Below, piece by piece: positions 26,942-35,392 of a DNA stretch of 49,893 nucleotides; within the stretch, counting starts at the first letter, position 1; each line of letters begins with the position of its first letter. Source of the DNA: Bacillota bacterium (GTDB lineage: Bacteria; Bacillota; Clostridia; Christensenellales; Pumilibacteraceae); the NCBI GenBank assembly GCA_009780325.1, contig WRAF01000013.1, forward strand, positions 1-49,893, in the 5' to 3' direction. The position numbers and the translations under genes were made by a program. The notes under the pieces are model-generated. The model ran no database searches, was not told where the DNA came from, and saw only the letters and a program-made list of their open reading frames with translations.

Positions 26942-27148
26942 ATGGAATTTGGAAAAATTTTAAGAGAATTGAGACAAGAAAAAGATTTGTCACAAGTACA
27001 ACTTGCAAAAATAACTGGCATAGGTAAATCTACCATATCAGACTGGGAGCTCTCACGAAAAGAACCCACAGCAAGTTCCCTAATAAAACTGGCTGATTTT
27101 TTCAATATAAGCATTGATGAATTATTAGGAAGAAAGGATTATATCTAA
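26942..27148 (+). CDS. Small XRE-family regulator, locus 2
   Basis: I chose the ATG at 26942 (68 aa), which aligns with the paralogue at 27481; the earlier ATG at 26918 lies upstream of the -10 box. The protein is a single helix-turn-helix domain, MEFGKILRELRQEKDLSQ, with recognition helix GIGKSTISDWE, ending ISIDELLGRKDYI. TATAAT at 26930-26935 puts the transcript start on the ATG itself. It shares about two thirds of its residues with the locus-3 regulator but differs in the recognition helix, in line with a different palindrome. Confidence 0.88.
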   Translation: MEFGKILRELRQEKDLSQVQLAKITGIGKSTISDWELSRKEPTASSLIKLADFFNISIDELLGRKDYI

Positions 27149-27235
27149 TCATAATTTATATGGCTATTTATGAAAAAACAACTGATTTTTTAATATCAAA
27201 ACATTTTAAAAAAGTGAGTTGCAGATTATTGTACC

Positions 27236-27408
27236 TCACCTTTTTTCTATAAGTTTTTCTAAAATTTCCAAAGTCTCTTTAATTTTTAAATTACTATAAT
27301 TTAATTCTTTTAGCAGATAAGCAACAAGCAAAATAATATCTTTTTTTTATCCTCACCAAAACTAAAGTTTTCTTTGGAATCTAATTTTTTATGCTTATAT
27401 AGTTTCAT
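27236..27408 (-). pseudogene. Frameshifted duplicate of the small helical protein (locus 3)
   Basis: The ATG at 27408 opens MKLYKHKKLDSKENFSFGED, nearly identical to locus 2. In the T-run at about 27351-27358 one base is missing compared with locus 2, so the frame ends early. Beyond it the other frame continues VAYLLKELNYSNLKIKETL and ends LEILEKLIEKR with a TGA at 27236. The homopolymer position makes either real loss by slippage or a sequencing error possible. The promoter is intact. Confidence 0.6.
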
Positions 27409-27415
27409 AATACTT

Positions 27416-27444
27416 ATTATATCACCCAAAATTTTGGGTGTCAA
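27416..27444. promoter_or_regulatory. Promoter and operator, XRE locus 3
   Basis: The minus-strand promoter is TTGACA (27444-27439), 17 nt, TATAAT (27421-27416). The perfect 18-bp palindrome CACCCAAAATTTTGGGTG (27423-27440) fills the spacer and touches the -35. The architecture matches locus 2 base for base in spacing, but the palindrome sequence is different. Confidence 0.65.
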
Positions 27445-27480
27445 GTTATTTATATAGTAACTTTGAATATAATATTATAT

Positions 27481-27690
27481 ATGAAATTCGGAAATATTTT
27501 AAGAGAGCTAAGACAAGAGAAAAATCTATCACAAGTACAGCTTGCAAATAAAACAGGGTTAAGTAAATCTGCTATAGCTTGCTGGGAGCTATCTCAATCA
27601 GAACCTACAGCAGGCGCATTAATCATTTTGGCTGAATTTTTTGATGTTAGCGTTGATGAATTATTAGGAAGAAAGGATTATCTTAGATGA
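27481..27690 (+). CDS. Small XRE-family regulator, locus 3
   Basis: The start at 27481 (69 aa) matches the paralogue at 26942. The single helix-turn-helix domain reads MKFGNILRELRQEKNLSQ, with recognition helix GLSKSAIACWE, ending VSVDELLGRKDYLR. TATAAT at 27468-27473 is 7 nt before the ATG, with no Shine-Dalgarno: a leaderless arrangement. It is the tandem duplicate of locus 2 together with its facing small gene. Confidence 0.88.
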   Translation: MKFGNILRELRQEKNLSQVQLANKTGLSKSAIACWELSQSEPTAGALIILAEFFDVSVDELLGRKDYLR

Positions 27691-27737
27691 AATTTGCAAA
27701 AATTTTATTAACTATAGTGTAGTCTATAAATAGTCCA

Positions 27738-28013
27738 TTATCGCCCTACAAAAGTCGTCTCTCCCCTTCTTCTCATATTTAACAATTCTCTAGCATGTCT
27801 TTCAATAAATTCATCACTAGACCTATGCTCAATTTCAGACTGATTTTGTTCTATTTGACTTTGCGCTAATACTAGTTGTCTCTCTAAATCAGCGGTTCTT
27901 CTATTTACGCTTGCTAAAGATATTAAGTTAACCAACAGTGCAATCAACAACAACAGCACAAAAATCAATAAAGATGCCGTAATTATTTTTAAAGTTTTTG
28001 CATTCATTTTCAT
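27738..28013 (-). CDS. DivIC/FtsB-like septum formation initiator
   Basis: The ATG at 28013 (91 aa) begins MKMNAKTLK, followed by one membrane span (about residues 9-33), a coiled coil (VNRRTADLERQLVLAQSQIEQNQSEI in two pieces) and the short C-terminal block ARELLNMRRRGETTF, which resembles the 'ARe.l.m.kpGE.vf' end of DivIC/FtsB proteins. These act in the divisome with FtsL and DivIB. In Bacillus divIC follows yabP-yabQ; here those genes are 11 kb away. It diverges from mnmG with 80 bp between. The upstream in-frame ATG at 28052 would add 13 residues without support. Confidence 0.6.
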   Translation of the reverse strand: MKMNAKTLKIITASLLIFVLLLLIALLVNLISLASVNRRTADLERQLVLAQSQIEQNQSEIEHRSSDEFIERHARELLNMRRRGETTFVGR

Positions 28014-28058
28014 ACTATACACTTTATCACAATAAATCAAATAAAGCAACAAAAAAAT

Positions 28059-28087
28059 TTGACTTTTAAAAAAAAGTATTAGATAAT
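28059..28087 (+). promoter_or_regulatory. Promoter of mnmG, leaderless arrangement
   Basis: TTGACT (28059-28064), 17 nt, GATAAT (28082-28087), then only 6 nt before the ATG at 28094. The transcript start would coincide with the start codon. Confidence 0.7.
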
Positions 28088-28093
28088 CAATGC

Positions 28094-29929
28094 ATGACTG
28101 AATTTATGTTTGATTCAATTGTTGTTGGAGCAGGTCACGCTGGAGTAGAAGCTGCTCTAGCTTTATCAAAGCTAAATAAAAAAACATTGGTGCTTACTAT
28201 TAGCTTAGATAATGTGTCTTTTTTAGCATGCAATCCAAGCATAGGCGGCACAGCTAAAGGACATTTAGTTAAAGAAATTGACGCACTAGGCGGCATCATG
28301 GGACAAGCTGCTGACAAAACTTTAATACAGCTTCGTATGCTTAATATGTCAAAAGGCTTTGCAGTTCAATCCTTAAGAGCGCAAGTTGACAAAAATAAAT
28401 ACCATCAATATATAAAAAGTGCTATTGAAAACGATAAAAATATCCAACTAAGAGAGGGCGAAGTTTTAAACATAGAGATGACTGACAACAATGAATTCCG
28501 CTATAAAATCAGTACTGACCAGCTTAATTATTACTCTAAAACAATTATCTTTGCGTGCGGCGTATACCTTTCATCAAAAATATTTATTGGAAATACCATA
28601 AAAGAAAAAGGTCCAGCATCCTTTGCACGAGCCAATCACTTATCCGATTCTTTAAAAAAACTTGGCATCCCTTTAAGGCGCTTTAAAACAGGCACTCCTG
28701 CCAGAGTAAAAAAAGATACTATAAATCTAAATATTTTAGAATTGCAAAGCGGCGAGCAATTAAACTATACATTTTCATCACTGACTAAAAAAACGGATTA
28801 TAATAAATTGCCTTGCTATCTAGGATATACAAACCAAAATACACACGACATCATCAAAAACAACCTAAATAAAACTGCAAAGTCTATAGGAAACACTGAA
28901 GGAGAAGGCGCAAGATATTGCCCCTCTATTGAGGATAAAATTGAAAGATTCAATAAAGACAGACACCCTTTCTTTTTAGAGCCCGAAGGGGTTAATACAC
29001 AAGAAATGTATGTACAAGGAATTTCTACTAGTTTGCCAAGTGAAATTCAACTAAAGGTGTATCGGTCATTAGATGGATTTGAAAATGTACAAATCATGCG
29101 TGATGCTTATGCGATTGAATATGATTGCATTGACCCTAGAATATTAAACTCATATTTAATGCATAAAGAGTATGAGGGAATGTTTTTTGCAGGACAAATA
29201 AACGGGACAAGCGGGTATGAAGAGGCAGCGGCACAAGGATTGATTGCAGGCACAAATGCGGCTCTTTATTTGGACAAAAAACCGCCTTTGATTTTGCGGC
29301 GGGATAATTCTTATATAGGAGTAATGATTGATGATTTGGTTACAAAGGGGGCAGATGAGCCCTATAGGATGATGACATCAAGAGCAGAGTATAGATTGCA
29401 CTTAAGACAAGACAATGCAGATTTAAGACTTTCTAAAATTGCAAAAGATATTGGACTATTAACAAACACACAATATAATTTATTTAAGAAAAAACAGCGT
29501 GACATTGAAAAAATTAAATCGTTATTAAAAAAGAGAATAGAGCTTGAAGAAATAGCAAAGTTTATTAAGGACGCAGAGGCTATGCCTTTAGAGAAAGTTA
29601 TTCGTCATCATCAAATGAATTTTGAAGATGTGCTGAATTTAAATTTAATGAAAGGAATAACAAAAGATTCTGTTTTAGACATGTATATTTGTTTAAGATA
29701 TCAAGGATATTTAGAAAGAGAAAACAGGATAAGACACGAGCAAGCCAGACTAGAAAATATTGGCTTGCCGCTTGATTTTGATTATACCAATATACATGGA
29801 CTAAGACTTGAAGCAGCTGAAAAACTAAATAAAATTAAACCACATTCAATTGCCCAAGCATCAAGGATAGCAGGTGTTAACCCAGCAGATATAAATGTAT
29901 TGTTGGTTAGATTAAAAAATCAAAACTAA
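28094..29929 (+). CDS. mnmG: tRNA uridine-5-carboxymethylaminomethyl modification enzyme, FAD-binding subunit
   Basis: The 611-aa protein is near the usual 620-630. The N-terminal FAD motif is VVGAGHAGVEAA. Family blocks follow: ACNPSIGGTAKGHLVKEIDALGG, LNMSKGFAVQSLRAQVDK, RFKTGTPARV, EYDCIDP, FFAGQINGTSGYEEAAAQG, and the C-terminal PHSIAQASRIAGVNPADI. With MnmE it modifies U34 of tRNAs reading split codon boxes. The usual neighbours mnmE and rsmG are not in the window. It has no Shine-Dalgarno and is predicted leaderless. Confidence 0.98.
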   Translation: MTEFMFDSIVVGAGHAGVEAALALSKLNKKTLVLTISLDNVSFLACNPSIGGTAKGHLVKEIDALGGIMGQAADKTLIQLRMLNMSKGFAVQSLRAQVDKNKYHQYIKSAIENDKNIQLREGEVLNIEMTDNNEFRYKISTDQLNYYSKTIIFACGVYLSSKIFIGNTIKEKGPASFARANHLSDSLKKLGIPLRRFKTGTPARVKKDTINLNILELQSGEQLNYTFSSLTKKTDYNKLPCYLGYTNQNTHDIIKNNLNKTAKSIGNTEGEGARYCPSIEDKIERFNKDRHPFFLEPEGVNTQEMYVQGISTSLPSEIQLKVYRSLDGFENVQIMRDAYAIEYDCIDPRILNSYLMHKEYEGMFFAGQINGTSGYEEAAAQGLIAGTNAALYLDKKPPLILRRDNSYIGVMIDDLVTKGADEPYRMMTSRAEYRLHLRQDNADLRLSKIAKDIGLLTNTQYNLFKKKQRDIEKIKSLLKKRIELEEIAKFIKDAEAMPLEKVIRHHQMNFEDVLNLNLMKGITKDSVLDMYICLRYQGYLERENRIRHEQARLENIGLPLDFDYTNIHGLRLEAAEKLNKIKPHSIAQASRIAGVNPADINVLLVRLKNQN

Positions 29930-30230
29930 AAATTTAAAACCAAACAAAGGATATAATACCCCTTGCCGGCAAGCACAAAAATACCATTATTAAAAAATAA
30001 GCATTTTTGTTTTGGATATAAAACCGGTGGACTAAAGCCCACTTCCTAAAGCCCACTTCCCTCACTTAGAGGTTCGGCTTTTTTGAGTTAGCTTATTCAA
30101 TTCACGCAGACGACTGAAAGACGAAGTATTTTTCCTGTTAATATAAAAAAAGAGCACCATTTAATATGAACAAATGTCCTTTTTTATATATTTATTAATT
30201 ATAAATAGCAACTATACAACGCCCACTAAA
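29930..30230. repeat. Gap with family-2 module, copy D
   Basis: From 30010 to 30150 one module is present, with the piece CTAAAGCCCACTTCC doubled, the hairpin CCCTCACTTAGAGG, a T-tract with GAGTTAGCTTATTC, and the end CGAAGTATTTTTCCT. Just before it, CTTGCCGGCAAG (about 29963-29974) is a short palindrome after mnmG. No gene is supported here. Confidence 0.6.
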
Positions 30231-31400
30231 CTACACTTTTACTTTAATCACTTCTTCACCAGGCTTAACGCTTATCCACGCCAACTTTAACTTAAACCAA
30301 AATACTGTCCCCTCACCTAATTTACTAACTGCCCCATACTCAACTTGATGCGCCTCTAAAATTTCTCTAACTATACTAAGTCCTAAGCCAGACCCTGATA
30401 CTGTCCTTTTAGTTTGTCTTGCCCTATAATATCTTGTCCAAACTGTTGCAAGTTCTTCTTCACTGATACCTTTTCCATTGTCTATAATCTGCACCAAAAT
30501 AAACTTGCCTGCCGTGACGCTTACTGACACTTTAATCTGTTTATCATCATCCTTAGCATAATTGATTGCATTCCCAATCAAGTTAAATAGCACTCTTTTA
30601 ATTTTATCAGCATCCGCCCTAACAAACACGCCTTTAGGTGACTCATAACTAATAGTAAACCCGCTTTTTGTATGCAGCTCTTTAAATTGACTAATAATAC
30701 TTTGGCAGTATTTATTAAAATCATATTCAGTCACACTGAGTACATCAGTGCCTGATTTAATCTTTGACAAGCTTTGAATATCGGATACTAATGATGTCAA
30801 TCTTTCTGCCTCATCAATGATTACTTGTGCATGACGCATACTTTTTTCATTGCCCGCCCCCGATAAATCCCTAATCATTTCAGCATAAGCTTTAACCATA
30901 GTCAAAGGCGTTCTTAAATCATGCGTAATGTTTGCTATAAATTCACGACGCAAACTCTCAGTCTTATCAAATTCATCAGCAGCAAAATTTAGCGCATGAC
31001 ATAGTTTGTCAATTTCTTCTATCTTACTTTTTCCAAAACGCACATTAAACTCGCCCTCTGACAACTTAATTGCACGCTTTGCTAAGCGCTTAATAGGACT
31101 TGCAATAAAATTTGACATTATAATAGCAAAAATAAGCGTCAGTACAACGATTACAACTGACACAAAAATAAACTCTAAAACTAGTGGTCCAATATTCATA
31201 CCACCAATCATTTCTTGAAAACTATCACTTCTAAACCAAGCCCAAAGTCCCCAAATAACTGCCGCTAGCACTAAAAAGAAAACAATGAATGATAATAATG
31301 CTGCAGTTTTAAGACCCGTTTTGGTTTTCCTTTTTTGAAGAGAACGGCGGCGGTTTTCCTGCCCAAAGGGCAAGGTATTTTTCATTTCATTTTTTGCCAT
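30231..31400 (-). CDS. Sensor histidine kinase of a two-component system
   Basis: The 389-aa protein has a basic N-terminal tail, two membrane spans (about 31-54 and 71-97) with only about 16 residues outside, a HAMP linker (SPIKRLAKRAIKLSEGEFNVRF), a HisKA domain with the phosphorylated His160 in ANITHDLRTPL, and an ATPase domain with N-box LIGNAINYA, G1 IDNGKGI and G2 GSGLGLSIV. The very small outer loop suggests it senses the membrane or a partner protein, not a soluble ligand. It lies 171 bp after the response-regulator gene, with a terminator-like hairpin between; a -10-like GATAAT is 4 nt before its ATG, so it may have its own transcript. Confidence 0.95.
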   Translation of the reverse strand: MAKNEMKNTLPFGQENRRRSLQKRKTKTGLKTAALLSFIVFFLVLAAVIWGLWAWFRSDSFQEMIGGMNIGPLVLEFIFVSVVIVVLTLIFAIIMSNFIASPIKRLAKRAIKLSEGEFNVRFGKSKIEEIDKLCHALNFAADEFDKTESLRREFIANITHDLRTPLTMVKAYAEMIRDLSGAGNEKSMRHAQVIIDEAERLTSLVSDIQSLSKIKSGTDVLSVTEYDFNKYCQSIISQFKELHTKSGFTISYESPKGVFVRADADKIKRVLFNLIGNAINYAKDDDKQIKVSVSVTAGKFILVQIIDNGKGISEEELATVWTRYYRARQTKRTVSGSGLGLSIVREILEAHQVEYGAVSKLGEGTVFWFKLKLAWISVKPGEEVIKVKV

Positions 31401-31529
31401 AATTATTATCTACAAATTTAAGTTTACTATATTAATGTGTAAATTAATTGTTTTTAATAGAATGTTTTGTGTAATTTCTTTTCACAATTATGAATTTTCT
31501 GTGTCGATATTCTGTTGGTATTTAGAAAA

Positions 31530-31561
31530 AAAGCAAGACTAAACATGAAAAGCCTTGCTTT
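31530..31561 (-). terminator. Hairpin between response regulator and kinase genes
   Basis: AAAGCAAG (31530-31537) pairs with CTTGCTTT (31554-31561). On the minus strand it is followed by seven T. It lies 10 bp after the regulator's stop and may act as an attenuating terminator before the kinase gene. Confidence 0.65.
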
Positions 31562-31571
31562 AAAGCAAATA

Positions 31572-32231
31572 TTACATTTCTATTTTATAGCCCAATCCTC
31601 TTAGTGTCACAATTTTGTCTCTATAGTTGCCTAAATTTGACCTAAGCATCTTTATATGAGTATCTACAGTCCTGTCATCACCATAAAAATCATACCCCCA
31701 CACCTCTGTCAACAACTTTTCTCTAGATATTGCCGTACCTGCATTATTGATTAAATAAAACAAAAGTTCATATTCTTTTGGCGTAAGCTCACATCTTTTT
31801 CCATCAACATACACACTTCTGCCCGCAATATCAATTTCTAATCCGTCAGATGCTATGCGCTTAGAGCTCTTTTTACCACGCCTTAAAACTGCTGTCACTC
31901 TTGCAATTACCTCTTTTGGTGAAAAAGGTTTTGTAACAAAGTCATCAATACCAATCTCAAAACCAAATAACTTGTCATATTCCTCAACCCTAGCACTAAT
32001 CATAATAACAGGAATATCTTTAGTTTTTTTAATCTCCTTAACAGCAGAAAACCCGTCCAATTTGGGCATCATTACATCTATTATAATAATATCAAAATCT
32101 GTCTCCCGCACCTTCTTAACCGCTTCCATACCATCGCCTGCCTCAAAAACTTGGTGCCCTTCAAACTCTGCATACTCTCTTAATACCTCTCTGATTTTTT
32201 CTTCATCGTCTACAATAAGTATTCTTGCCAT
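31572..32231 (-). CDS. OmpR/PhoB-family response regulator
   Basis: The 219-aa protein is a complete regulator. The receiver domain has the acidic pocket at Asp8-Asp9, the phosphoacceptor Asp52 in IIIDVMMPKLDG and Lys101 in VTKPF. The C-terminal winged helix shows CELTPKEYELLFYL, VWGYDFYGDDRTVDTHIKMLRSNLG and RGLGYKIEM. AGGAG lies 7 nt before the ATG. It is transcribed ahead of the kinase gene on the minus strand. Target genes cannot be read from the sequence. Confidence 0.96.
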   Translation of the reverse strand: MARILIVDDEEKIREVLREYAEFEGHQVFEAGDGMEAVKKVRETDFDIIIIDVMMPKLDGFSAVKEIKKTKDIPVIMISARVEEYDKLFGFEIGIDDFVTKPFSPKEVIARVTAVLRRGKKSSKRIASDGLEIDIAGRSVYVDGKRCELTPKEYELLFYLINNAGTAISREKLLTEVWGYDFYGDDRTVDTHIKMLRSNLGNYRDKIVTLRGLGYKIEM

Positions 32232-32455
32232 GGTTTATTCTCCTAATACCTTTTATGGCAATATTATAATATATATTTTTGCACTTGTCCACTATATTTT
32301 CACACATTTTCAAAAAATTATCACATTTTTTCACTTTTATTTCATTTTTAACGCAAAATAATACATTTTTGTATGTTTTGTATGTCTTTGTGTTAAACAA
32401 TATGATATTTGTGTTGAGTTTATGTTGACCAACTGATAAACTTTAAAAAATCTAG

Positions 32456-33211
32456 CTAAACCACCACCGGCTCTGTCAACTTTTTATACTCCGTCTTTGC
32501 GCCTACTGTCGTACCTCTAGATTTAGGATCAAATGTATTTAATACTCTTATTGGTATCCCCTTTTCTTTTGCAAACGGAATACACGATGGGTGCAGCACA
32601 TTTGCGCCGCTATTACATAACACCAGCGCTTGCTCATACGACAAAAACGGAATATTCATTGCATCCATACTCTTGTTTGGGTCTGACGAATAAAATCCGC
32701 CCACATCTGTCCAATTTTCATATAAATCAGCATCCGCTATGTTTGCCATTATTGCACCCGTTATATCCCCGCCGCCTCTTGAAAACGTCTTGACAGCCCC
32801 GCAAGGCATGCGCCCATAAAATCCAGGCACCACTACTCTTTTGCCCTTAAATTTTTCAAAATTCTTTTTTGATTCATCTAAATCTACATCACCATTAGTA
32901 TCAAAACTAATAATCCCTGTTTTTTGAATATCAACAAATTCAAAGCCAATAGCATTTGCCATTGCCTTTGCCATAAAATATTCGCCCAGCATAACCACCT
33001 CATCACGCACATCTTGTCCAAGTTCTAAATAGCGGCTTGCAACATTTTCTAATAAATCAGTAATTTTTGCGTCATCTTTAAAACGTTTGCCCGGAGCCGA
33101 TACAACAATAATACTACGCTTAGGATCAGATAAAATAATAGCTTTTGCCCTTTCAAAGTTTTCTTTAGTGGCAAGACTTGTCCCGCCGAATTTTGATACT
33201 GTTATGCTCAT
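32456..33211 (-). CDS. Aspartokinase catalytic domain without ACT domains
   Basis: The 251-aa protein starts VSKFGGTSLATKENFERA, the aspartokinase signature, and keeps the later blocks RGGGDITGAIMANIADADLYENWTDV in pieces, FYSSDPN, FLSYEQALVLCNSGANVLHP and IPIRVLNTFDP. It then stops right after GTTVGAKTEYKKLTEPVVV. Usual aspartokinases have about 400-450 aa with two ACT regulatory domains after this point. Nothing ACT-like follows downstream, so the enzyme probably lacks lysine/threonine feedback of the normal kind. A natural catalytic-only form is favoured because the end is clean. It feeds Asd, whose gene lies 317 bp upstream in the same direction. AAAGGA precedes the start. Confidence 0.85.
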   Translation of the reverse strand: MSITVSKFGGTSLATKENFERAKAIILSDPKRSIIVVSAPGKRFKDDAKITDLLENVASRYLELGQDVRDEVVMLGEYFMAKAMANAIGFEFVDIQKTGIISFDTNGDVDLDESKKNFEKFKGKRVVVPGFYGRMPCGAVKTFSRGGGDITGAIMANIADADLYENWTDVGGFYSSDPNKSMDAMNIPFLSYEQALVLCNSGANVLHPSCIPFAKEKGIPIRVLNTFDPKSRGTTVGAKTEYKKLTEPVVV

Positions 33212-33528
33212 TTGATTGGTTTCCTTTGTGGTTTTTACTAAATTATAAATTTATCTTTTTGCCATCATTAATCTATTATTAAAGTGTTTAAATACTTCCG
33301 CACTAAATGTTTTGCAGCAACAATCTTTTTTTTGATGACAAAAAACAAAAATATAAAACGACGGACTTCTTTTCACTGCGCTATGCTTAATTCAAGATGT
33401 CAATTTTGGCGAGTGAGCAAATTTTAAAAGAAGAGATGCTTATAGGATGACAAAAATAAATATAGAACAAATAGCATACCATTTACATCCTTTAGAACAA
33501 AAAATCAATAATCCCCACAGCATAAAAA
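33212..33528. other. Gap between asd and the aspartokinase gene
   Basis: A half family-1 repeat is at 33426-33452 (AAGAAGAGATGCTTATAGGATGAC). I looked for a lysine riboswitch ahead of the aspartokinase and saw no such structure or conserved core. The rest is AT-rich, without a supported gene. Confidence 0.5.
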
Positions 33529-34506
33529 TTACTTTTTAAGCATCATGTGCAATATCTGTATACAATTGCTTGCCGCACCTTTTCTTAAATTATCAGCTAC
33601 ACAAAAAAAGTTAATCGCTTTAGGATTAGATGTATCTATCCTTATTCTGCCCACCAACACCTCATCAATACCATCCGCATCAATAGGCATAGGATAATTA
33701 TTGTTTTTATCGTCATCAATCAATATTACACCCTCTGCCTTTTTCAATACAGCCAGCACTTCTTTTCTAGATACCTCTCTTTCAAATTCAGCATTAATTG
33801 ATACAGAATGACAGTTAATAACAGGCACTCTCACGCAAGTAGCTGTCACACTTAAATCATCCCGCTCCAAAATTTTCTTAGTTTCATCAATCATCTTCAT
33901 CTCTTCTTTAGTATAATTATTATCCATAAAAACATCAATTTGAGGTATTAAATTATTATAAATCTTATGCGGATAAAATTCATTTTTACCCCCGTTTTTT
34001 GTATTATGATAATCATCTATTCCGCCTTTGCCTGAGCCCGAAACAGCTTGATAAGTTGAATAAATCACCCTTTTTAAATTAAATGCTTTATCTAATGCCT
34101 TTAAAGGAACCACAGCTTGCGTTGTAGAACAATTTGGATTGGCAACAATTGCACCGCCCCTTATATTCTTAACAAGGTGAGCATTGACCTCTGGCACAAT
34201 TAAAGGAATCCCATCCTGCATCCTAAACACACTTGAGTTGTCAATTGCTACACCGCCCAAAGAGGCAACAATAGGCGCAAAAACTTTTGATACATCACCA
34301 CCACCTGCAAAAAGACAAAAGTCTGGTTTAATCTTTTGCAAATTTTCTTTTGTTAGTTCATGAATAACCATTCCGTCAATTGTCTCATCACTTCTTCCAA
34401 ACAGCACCAATTCAGCATTTTCAACCTTATATTTGCCTTTCAACAACACCGCCATAGTGCTTCCCACCATACCTTTTGCGCCAACAATACCTATTTTTAT
34501 GCTCAT
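33529..34506 (-). CDS. asd: Aspartate-semialdehyde dehydrogenase
   Basis: The 325-aa protein has the N-terminal NADP motif VGAKGMVGSTM, the catalytic NPNCSTTQ (Cys126), SGSGKGG and the substrate-binding block RVPVINCHSVSINAEFE, which carries the catalytic His. It reduces aspartyl phosphate to the semialdehyde, the branch point to lysine, threonine and methionine. Its ATG overlaps the dapA stop (ATGA), so dapB, dapA and asd form one operon. The length is normal for the family. Confidence 0.95.
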   Translation of the reverse strand: MSIKIGIVGAKGMVGSTMAVLLKGKYKVENAELVLFGRSDETIDGMVIHELTKENLQKIKPDFCLFAGGGDVSKVFAPIVASLGGVAIDNSSVFRMQDGIPLIVPEVNAHLVKNIRGGAIVANPNCSTTQAVVPLKALDKAFNLKRVIYSTYQAVSGSGKGGIDDYHNTKNGGKNEFYPHKIYNNLIPQIDVFMDNNYTKEEMKMIDETKKILERDDLSVTATCVRVPVINCHSVSINAEFEREVSRKEVLAVLKKAEGVILIDDDKNNNYPMPIDADGIDEVLVGRIRIDTSNPKAINFFCVADNLRKGAASNCIQILHMMLKK

Positions 34507-35387
34507 TTTATGTTGCTCCCTTCTAATGTTTCTATCAGCAATTTTCTATTATCTTCTTCAATTCTGGTTAGCGGCATTCTTAACTCATCATCACACAATC
34601 CCATATGTTTTAGCGCCGCCTTTAAAGGAATAGGATTAATTTCAATAAACAATCTATTATTTAACTCATACATCTTTTTATGAATCTCCAGCGCCTTTTT
34701 ATGCTCTCCCTTTTTAACCAAATCAAACAACTCCTGCTTTTGTTTAGGCGCAATATTTGCAGTCACACTTAATGCCCCCAATGCCCCCAAACTAAACATC
34801 AAATAGTCTAGCTCGTCATCACCGCTATAAATCGCCATTTTACCATCCAACACATGAAATAGCTTTAGTATATGCTCTATGTTTCCGCTAGATTCTTTTA
34901 TGCCAGCCACATAAGGATTTTTAGATAACTCTAATGCAGTTTCAGGCTCTATATTAATACCAGTACTGCCTGGGGAATTATAAATAATCACAGGAATTTT
35001 TGCAGCCTCAATCACTTGAGTATAATGCCTAATCAATCCTTTTTGTGTGCATTTATTAAAATAAGGTGTGACAATCAAAAGACCATCCGCTCCCATACTT
35101 TTTGCATCTATGCTGCGTCTTATCACTGTCAGCGTATCATTGCATCCCGTACCAACAATTAATTTAACATCTTTAGAAACACGCTTTTTAACAAGCTCAA
35201 AAATTTTGTCCTCTTCTTCAAAAGTAAGAGTAGGAGCCTCTGCCGTAGTCCCAAACAACACCAAATTTTTTGTGCCGCTTTTGATTTGAAAATCCACGAT
35301 TTTTTCTAAAGATACATAGTCTACTTCTCCATTTTTAAATGGTGTAACCAGTGCTGGTGCAATACCCTCAAATATAGTTTTATTCAT
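34503..35387 (-). CDS. dapA: 4-hydroxy-tetrahydrodipicolinate synthase
   Basis: The start is taken at 35387 (294 aa), where AAGGAT lies upstream and the protein opens MNKTIFEGIAPALVTPF. The extended frame to 35453 overlaps dapB and lacks support. Family features: LFGTTAEAPTL (the usual GTTGE with Gly replaced by Ala), the catalytic Tyr in TPYFNKCTQ, and the Schiff-base Lys in AGIKESSG. It condenses pyruvate with aspartate semialdehyde. The gene lies 6 bp after the dapB stop and overlaps asd by 4 bp. Confidence 0.95.
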   Translation of the reverse strand: MNKTIFEGIAPALVTPFKNGEVDYVSLEKIVDFQIKSGTKNLVLFGTTAEAPTLTFEEEDKIFELVKKRVSKDVKLIVGTGCNDTLTVIRRSIDAKSMGADGLLIVTPYFNKCTQKGLIRHYTQVIEAAKIPVIIYNSPGSTGINIEPETALELSKNPYVAGIKESSGNIEHILKLFHVLDGKMAIYSGDDELDYLMFSLGALGALSVTANIAPKQKQELFDLVKKGEHKKALEIHKKMYELNNRLFIEINPIPLKAALKHMGLCDDELRMPLTRIEEDNRKLLIETLEGSNIK

Positions 35388-35392
35388 TTGTT

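Noticed and set aside
22444-27690. Accessory stretch as a prophage or conjugative element
   Set aside because: No integrase, capsid, relaxase or terminase gene is present; the small XRE genes and Cys-rich proteins alone do not prove one.
31855-32361. 168-codon plus-strand frame opposite the response regulator
   Set aside because: Antisense shadow; the regulator's receiver and DNA-binding motifs are complete on the minus strand.
33212-33528. Lysine riboswitch before the aspartokinase gene
   Set aside because: No lysine-element core or multi-helix arrangement can be drawn; the region holds a half repeat and AT-rich DNA.
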